A DNA stretch of 6,765 nt from Planctomycetaceae bacterium (lineage in GTDB: Bacteria; Planctomycetota; MHYJ01; SBBU01), in contig SBBU01000024.1 in NCBI GenBank assembly GCA_005239585.1, forward strand, positions 1 through 6,765, read 5' to 3'. The number at the start of each line of letters is the position of its first letter. Positions within the stretch are counted from its first letter, which is position 1. The position numbers and the translations under genes were made by a program. Below, piece after piece: positions 5,871-6,765 of this stretch. The notes below the pieces were generated by a model. It worked only from the letters and a program-made list of their open reading frames with translations. It was not told the DNA's origin and searched no databases.

Positions 5871-5881
5871 TTAACTTCAAA
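5853..5881 (-). promoter_or_regulatory. Candidate promoter of the pseudopilin-lpxH operon
   Basis: On the minus strand a perfect TATAAT (5858-5853) follows TTGAAG (5880-5875) at 16 bases, or TTTGAA (5881-5876) at 17. Transcription would start near 5846, a few bases before ATG 5843, which would make the first gene nearly leaderless and exclude ATG 5870. A second possibility is TTGATA at about 5900 with TTAAAT at about 5871, which would give a longer leader. AT-rich sequence and the divergent gene start support a promoter here; the exact start is uncertain. Confidence 0.5.
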
Positions 5882-5918
5882 CACAAAAGAATTATCAAAA
5901 ATTTCAGCTCTAATTAAC

Positions 5919-6765
5919 ATGACGAAATTCCCCATAAAACGTAATCAGTCGCCCTTCAAAAGGATGCCGTTATTTGATATCATGCCTCTCATGACTGAAA
6001 AGGCTAGGCTGAAAGAATTCAAGCTGGCGCCGAGCTGCATATATGGGCCGGTCAAATCGCGCAGGCTTGGGGCCTCGCTCGGTGTGAATGTGCTCCCGTT
6101 TTCAGTCAAGATATGCTCGTTTAATTGTCCCTACTGTCAGTGCGACTGGACGTATGAAAAACCGCAAGAGGCATCCAAATATTCCTTTCCGGATAAGACA
6201 CAAATCGCTTCGGAACTCAAAGATGCACTGCTCAAAATGGACTCGCCTCCCAACTGGATCACCCTTGCAGGCAACGGCGAACCTACCATGCATCCAGATT
6301 TCTGTAATGTGGTAAGGGAGATCATTAAAGTAAGAGACCAAGTGGCGCCAACATCAAAGACGACAATTCTTTCAGATGGCGCCCATATGGATAGCAAGTC
6401 AATAGTTGATGGCCTTAATTTGCTTGACGAGCGCATAATAAAGGTGGATGCAGGCAATGAAGCAATGTTCAAGAAGATAAATATCCCTCTTGTTAAAATC
6501 ACACTAGAGAAAATCATCCATGATATTGCCGGGCTGAAGGATGTCATAATTCAGGCCATGTTTACAGGTGGCAGAATAGACAATTCAACTCCAGAGGAGG
6601 TCAGTGACTGGATCGAGTCTTTGAAGAGGATCAAACCAAAACCCAAGGCTCTCCAGATTTATTCTATAGATCGGTATCCAGCCGATGAGAAACTGATCAA
6701 AGTTCCAATTGAAAGACTTGGCGAGATCGCTAGGTTAACCACTTTGAAGACAGGGATAGAGGCAA
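5919..6765 (+). CDS. Radical SAM protein, COG0731-like (partial, 3' end outside window)
   Basis: 282 codons are visible and the frame is still open at the right edge. IYGPVKSRRLGASLGVNVLP is the conserved opening of this family, followed by the CxxxCxxC cluster CSFNCPYC (C66, C70, C73), whose three Cys bind the 4Fe-4S cluster that cleaves S-adenosylmethionine. LAGNGEPTMHPDF (117-128) is the SAM-binding GGE-like motif in the form typical of COG0731. A further Cys (C75) follows directly. Family knowledge: COG0731 includes the tRNA wyosine enzyme TYW1, but most bacterial members have no proven substrate, and no flavodoxin domain is visible. Start: no good ribosome-binding site marks any of ATG 5919, 5964, 5982 or 5991. 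5919 is the outer limit used here, while 5991 (MTEKARLKEF) better fits usual family length. It is not recognisably the radical SAM enzyme of the AmmeMemoRadiSam system, although a Memo gene is nearby. Confidence 0.85.
   Translation, partial: MTKFPIKRNQSPFKRMPLFDIMPLMTEKARLKEFKLAPSCIYGPVKSRRLGASLGVNVLPFSVKICSFNCPYCQCDWTYEKPQEASKYSFPDKTQIASELKDALLKMDSPPNWITLAGNGEPTMHPDFCNVVREIIKVRDQVAPTSKTTILSDGAHMDSKSIVDGLNLLDERIIKVDAGNEAMFKKINIPLVKITLEKIIHDIAGLKDVIIQAMFTGGRIDNSTPEEVSDWIESLKRIKPKPKALQIYSIDRYPADEKLIKVPIERLGEIARLTTLKTGIEA

Noticed and set aside
6137..6547. 136-codon open frame on the minus strand
   Set aside because: It lies opposite the radical SAM gene, whose family motifs are clear on the plus strand; the minus translation has no recognisable features.
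742..6765. A complete AmmeMemoRadiSam system
   Set aside because: Only the Memo part is recognised. No AMMECR1 domain is present, and the radical SAM gene belongs to a COG0731-like family about 4 kb away on the far side of an opposite-strand operon.

Overview
The window reads as chromosomal DNA of a Gram-negative bacterium of moderate GC content. An LpxH-type lipid A enzyme and a pseudopilin operon point to an outer membrane and to a type II secretion or type IV pilus-like machine. The terpenoid-cyclase-like repeat protein at the left edge, the Memo protein with an N-terminal winged-helix domain, and long, poorly conserved pseudopilin tails resemble uncultured Planctomycetes/PVC-type or deltaproteobacterial-type genomes. 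This lineage guess is an inference from gene content and is weak. No integrase, transposase, CRISPR array or phage gene is visible, and no gene-free stretch exceeds 300 bases.

Layout. 1-479 (+): the C-terminal part of a prenyltransferase/squalene-oxidase-repeat-like protein, cut by the left edge. 480-616: a short intergenic region with a promoter candidate, a 10-bp direct repeat and a small inverted repeat. 617-692 (+): tRNA-Glu(CUC) with encoded CCA and an unusual C at position 55. 742-1923 (+): a two-domain protein, an N-terminal PqqD/winged-helix-like domain followed by a Memo (AmmeMemoRadiSam protein B, MEMO1 family) domain. 5870-1900 (-): one tightly packed operon transcribed leftwards: two G-type pseudopilins, an H/FimT-type, an I/PilV-type and a J-type pseudopilin, then lpxH, whose end overlaps the end of the Memo gene. 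5919-6765 (+): a divergently transcribed radical SAM protein of the COG0731 type, cut by the right edge.

How they fit together. The five pseudopilin genes are joined by stop/start overlaps or gaps of a few tens of bases and carry the order G-G-H-I-J expected of the pseudopilus tip and shaft of a type II secretion-like apparatus. No K pseudopilin, ATPase, platform protein or secretin gene lies in the window. LpxH follows the J gene with essentially no gap and is probably co-transcribed with it. The Memo and radical SAM genes lie outside this operon. The AMMECR1 partner is absent, and the radical SAM protein is not recognisably the AmmeMemoRadiSam enzyme.

The most striking non-coding structure is a near-perfect 60-bp palindrome at 4112-4171. 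It covers the stop codon of the H-type gene and the ribosome-binding site and all plausible start codons of the I-type gene. I see no clear case for a wholly new defence or mobile system here.
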